9,512 nucleotides of DNA from an uncultured Collinsella sp. (GTDB lineage Bacteria; Actinomycetota; Coriobacteriia; Coriobacteriales; Coriobacteriaceae). A program made the translations under genes and the position numbers. The stretch is from NCBI GenBank assembly GCA_902470915.1, contig CABRIB010000074.1:1-9512 (forward strand), read 5' to 3'. This document shows, piece after piece, positions 7,070 to 9,512 of this stretch. Positions within the stretch are counted from its first letter, which is position 1, and every line of letters begins with the position of its first letter. The notes beneath the pieces were generated by a model that was given only the letters and a program-made list of their open reading frames with translations, was not told the origin of the DNA and ran no database searches.

Positions 7070-9466
7070 CTAGCAGACGGCGTAGTCCTGGGGCTCGCGG
7101 CCGTAGTAGGCGTCCAGGTAGAGCTCCTTGATCTCGCTCATGAGCGGGTAGCGCGGGTTAGCGCCGGTGCACTGGTCGTTGAATGCCTGCTCGGTCATCT
7201 CGTCGAGGGTGTCGAGGAAGTACTGCTCGTCAACACCGTAGTCGGCGATGGTCTTCTTGACACCGATGAAGTCCTTGAGCTCCTCGAGCTTCGTGATGAA
7301 GTTCTCGAAGACCTCCTTGTCGTCCTTGCCCTCGATGCCGCAGTACTTGGCCATCTCGGCGTAGTTGTGCAGCGCGTTGGGGTAAGGATACTGGGAGAAG
7401 GTACCCATCTTGACGGGAGCCTCGGCGGCGTTGTAGCGCATGACGCGGGTCAGGATGACGGCGTTAGCGATGCCGTGGGGCAGGTGATGGAAAGCGCCGA
7501 GCTTGTGAGCCATGGAGTGGTTGAGGCCCAGGAAGGCGTTGGCGAAGGCCATACCGGCCATGCAGGAGGCGTTGTGCATCTCCTCGCGGGCGTGCGGGTC
7601 CTTGGCGCCGTTCGTGAAGCTGGAGGGCAGGTTCTCAAAGACGAGCTTGGCAGCGCGCTCGGAGAGGCCCTTGGTGTAGTCGGAAGCCATGATGGAGACG
7701 TAGGACTCGATGGCGTGGGTCATGACGTCGATGCCGGAGGCAGCGGTCAGGCCGCGCGGGGCGGTCATGCAGTTGTCGGCGTCAACGATAGCCATGTTGG
7801 GGAGCAGCGCGTAGTCGGCGAGCGGCCACTTGATGCCGGTCTCCTTGTCGGTGATGATGGCGAACGGCGTGCACTCGGAACCGGTGCCCGAAGAGGTCGG
7901 GACGGCGACGAAGTAGGCCTTCTTGCCCATCTCGGGGAAGGTGAAGATACGCTTGCGGATGTCCATGAAGTCCATGGCCATGTCCTCAAACTTGCACTCG
8001 GGGTGCTCGTACATCATCCACATGATCTTGCCGGCGTCCATAGCGGAGCCACCGCCGACGGCGATGATGACGTCCGGCTCAAAGAGAGCCATCTGCTTGG
8101 CGCCGCGACGTGCGCACTGCAGCGACGGATCGGGCTCGACGTCGTAGAAGCAGTCGTGGGCGATGCCCATCTCGTCGAGCTTGGCCTCGATGGCGCGGGT
8201 GTTGCCATTCTTGAAGAGGAACTGGTCGGTGACGATGAAGGCACGCTTCTTGCCCATGACGTTGCCCAGCTCGTCGAGGGCGACGGGCGTGGAACCCTTC
8301 TTGAAGTAGACCTTCTCGGGAGCGCGGAACCACAGCATGTTCTCACGGCGCTCGGCCACAGTCTTAACGTTGATCAAGTGCTTCACCCCAACGTTCTCGG
8401 AGACGGAGTTGCCGCCCCAGGAGCCGCAGCCCAGGGTCAGAGACGGCTTCATGCCAAAGTTGTACAGGTCACCGATGCCACCGTGCGAGGACGGGGTGTT
8501 GATGACGATACGGCAGGCCTTCATGACGTGCTCGAACAGGCTGATCTTCTCGGCCTGGGCGGGGTGCACGTACAGAGAGGCGGTGTGGCCCGGGCCACCG
8601 GCGAGCACCAGGTGCTCGGCCTTGTCGACGGCCTCCTGGAAGTCCTTGGCGTGGTACATGGCCAGGACCGGGGAGAGCTTCTCGTGGGAGAACTCCTCCT
8701 TGGCGGGGTCGGTGGAGGTGACCTCGGCGATCAGGATCTTGGTCTTGGCGGGAACCTCGATGCCGGCGAGCTCGGCGATCTTGGCGGCAGCCATGCCGGG
8801 GATGCGGTGATCGAGGGCGCCGTTCTTGAACATGGCGGCACGCAGGGCCTCCATCTCGGCACCCTGCTTGACGAAGTAGCAGCCGCGCTTCTGGAACTCG
8901 GCCCTGACCTGGTCATAGATGGTGTCGATGACGGTCACGGACTGCTCGGAAGCGCAGATCATGCCGTTGTCGAAGGTCTTAGAGTGGATGATGGAGTTGA
9001 CGGCGAGCAGCACGTCGGCGGTGTCATCGATGACGACCGGGGTGTTACCGGCGCCAACGCCCAGGGCGGGCTTGCCCGAGGAGTAGGCGGCCTTGACCAT
9101 GCCCGGGCCACCGGTGGCGAGGATGATGTCGACGTCGCGCATGACCATGTTGGTCAGCTCGATGGAGGGGACATCGACCCAGCCGATGATGCCCTCGGGC
9201 GCGCCGGCCTTTACGGCGGCGTCAAGCACGAGCTTGGCGGCGGCGATGGTGCACTTGGCGGCAGCCGGGTGCGGGGAGATGATGATGGCGTTGCGGGTCT
9301 TCAGGCTGATCAGCGTCTTGAAGATCGCGGTGGAGGTGGGGTTGGTCGTCGGGATGACGGCGCCCACGATGCCGATGGGCTCGGCGATCTTGGTGATGCC
9401 GTAAGCCTCGTCGCGCTCCAGAACGCCACAGGTCTTGGTGTTCTTGTAAGCGTTGTAGATGTACTC
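7070..9466 (-). CDS. adhE: Bifunctional acetaldehyde-CoA/alcohol dehydrogenase, 5'-truncated
   Basis: 798 residues remain of a protein usually near 870-890; about 75 N-terminal residues are cut by the contig end, judged from key-residue offsets to E. coli AdhE. AdhE reduces acetyl-CoA to acetaldehyde and then ethanol, regenerating NAD+ in fermentation, and forms long cytoplasmic spirosome filaments. The N-terminal aldehyde dehydrogenase half has PIGIVGAVIPTTNPTS, GVGAGNTPVVID and the catalytic Cys (C171 of the fragment, in GMICASEQS; E. coli C246). After a linker, the iron-dependent alcohol dehydrogenase half has AVGGGSAMDAGK and PTSSGTGSE, with iron ligands D580, H584, H650 and H664, aligning with E. 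coli D653, H657, H723 and H737. The end matches the family: DQCTGANPRYPLMSE, then YYGRE and stop TAG. Codons are nearly all C- or G-ending, fitting an abundant protein. The promoter is outside the window. Confidence 0.97.
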   Translation of the reverse strand, partial: EYIYNAYKNTKTCGVLERDEAYGITKIAEPIGIVGAVIPTTNPTSTAIFKTLISLKTRNAIIISPHPAAAKCTIAAAKLVLDAAVKAGAPEGIIGWVDVPSIELTNMVMRDVDIILATGGPGMVKAAYSSGKPALGVGAGNTPVVIDDTADVLLAVNSIIHSKTFDNGMICASEQSVTVIDTIYDQVRAEFQKRGCYFVKQGAEMEALRAAMFKNGALDHRIPGMAAAKIAELAGIEVPAKTKILIAEVTSTDPAKEEFSHEKLSPVLAMYHAKDFQEAVDKAEHLVLAGGPGHTASLYVHPAQAEKISLFEHVMKACRIVINTPSSHGGIGDLYNFGMKPSLTLGCGSWGGNSVSENVGVKHLINVKTVAERRENMLWFRAPEKVYFKKGSTPVALDELGNVMGKKRAFIVTDQFLFKNGNTRAIEAKLDEMGIAHDCFYDVEPDPSLQCARRGAKQMALFEPDVIIAVGGGSAMDAGKIMWMMYEHPECKFEDMAMDFMDIRKRIFTFPEMGKKAYFVAVPTSSGTGSECTPFAIITDKETGIKWPLADYALLPNMAIVDADNCMTAPRGLTAASGIDVMTHAIESYVSIMASDYTKGLSERAAKLVFENLPSSFTNGAKDPHAREEMHNASCMAGMAFANAFLGLNHSMAHKLGAFHHLPHGIANAVILTRVMRYNAAEAPVKMGTFSQYPYPNALHNYAEMAKYCGIEGKDDKEVFENFITKLEELKDFIGVKKTIADYGVDEQYFLDTLDEMTEQAFNDQCTGANPRYPLMSEIKELYLDAYYGREPQDYAVC

Positions 9467-9512
9467 CTGTCTCTTATACACATCTCCGAGCCCACGAGAC
9501 GGACTCCTATCT
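9467..9512 (-). other. Untrimmed Nextera sequencing adapter (artefact)
   Basis: Complement of the left-end adapter: the mosaic end CTGTCTCTTATACACATCT at 9467-9485, CCGAGCCCACGAGAC at 9486-9500, the index GGACTCCT at 9501-9508, then ATCT of the flow-cell adapter. Reading through it on the - strand gives the false start MYKRQ (GTG in the mosaic end) fused to AdhE. The genomic sequence ends at about 9466. Confidence 0.98.

Overview
The window is a contig of GC-rich bacterial DNA with ordinary housekeeping content. Its two ends are not genomic. Bases 1-47 and 9467-9512 are untrimmed Illumina Nextera adapter (Tn5 mosaic end, i7 side, with the same 8-base index at both ends), so the real sequence is about 48-9466 and the first and last genes are cut by the contig ends. 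Gene order, codon use and protein style suggest an intestinal actinobacterium of the class Coriobacteriia, most likely Collinsella or a close relative. That assignment is inference from pattern recognition, not from a search.

Left part (49-6037, + strand): a tight five-gene operon, cdsA (5'-truncated) - dxr - rseP - ispG - proS. It covers CDP-diacylglycerol synthesis, the second step of the MEP isoprenoid pathway, a membrane site-2 protease, the [4Fe-4S] MEP-pathway enzyme IspG, and prolyl-tRNA synthetase. cdsA/dxr overlap by one base, dxr/rseP are about 25 bases apart, the ispG ribosome-binding site overlaps the rseP stop codon, and proS starts directly after the ispG stop, so translational coupling is likely. 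The cluster resembles the conserved actinobacterial dxr-rip1-gcpE arrangement. The operon ends at a strong intrinsic terminator (6068-6120).

Middle (6038-6215): a convergent intergenic region with two back-to-back terminators, one for each strand.

Right part (6216-9466, - strand): a small kinase-fold protein of the aminoglycoside/choline phosphotransferase superfamily with unknown substrate, preceded on the same strand by most of adhE, the bifunctional acetaldehyde/alcohol dehydrogenase of mixed-acid fermentation, whose 5' end is cut off by the contig end. A GC-rich hairpin lies between them.

I see no mobile element, CRISPR array, tRNA or rRNA, and no evidence of a new multi-gene system. 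The most interesting biological point is a roughly 115-residue insertion with a winged-helix-like segment in the cytoplasmic loop of the RseP-type protease. Next are the odd hairpin between adhE and the kinase gene and the kinase's unknown substrate.
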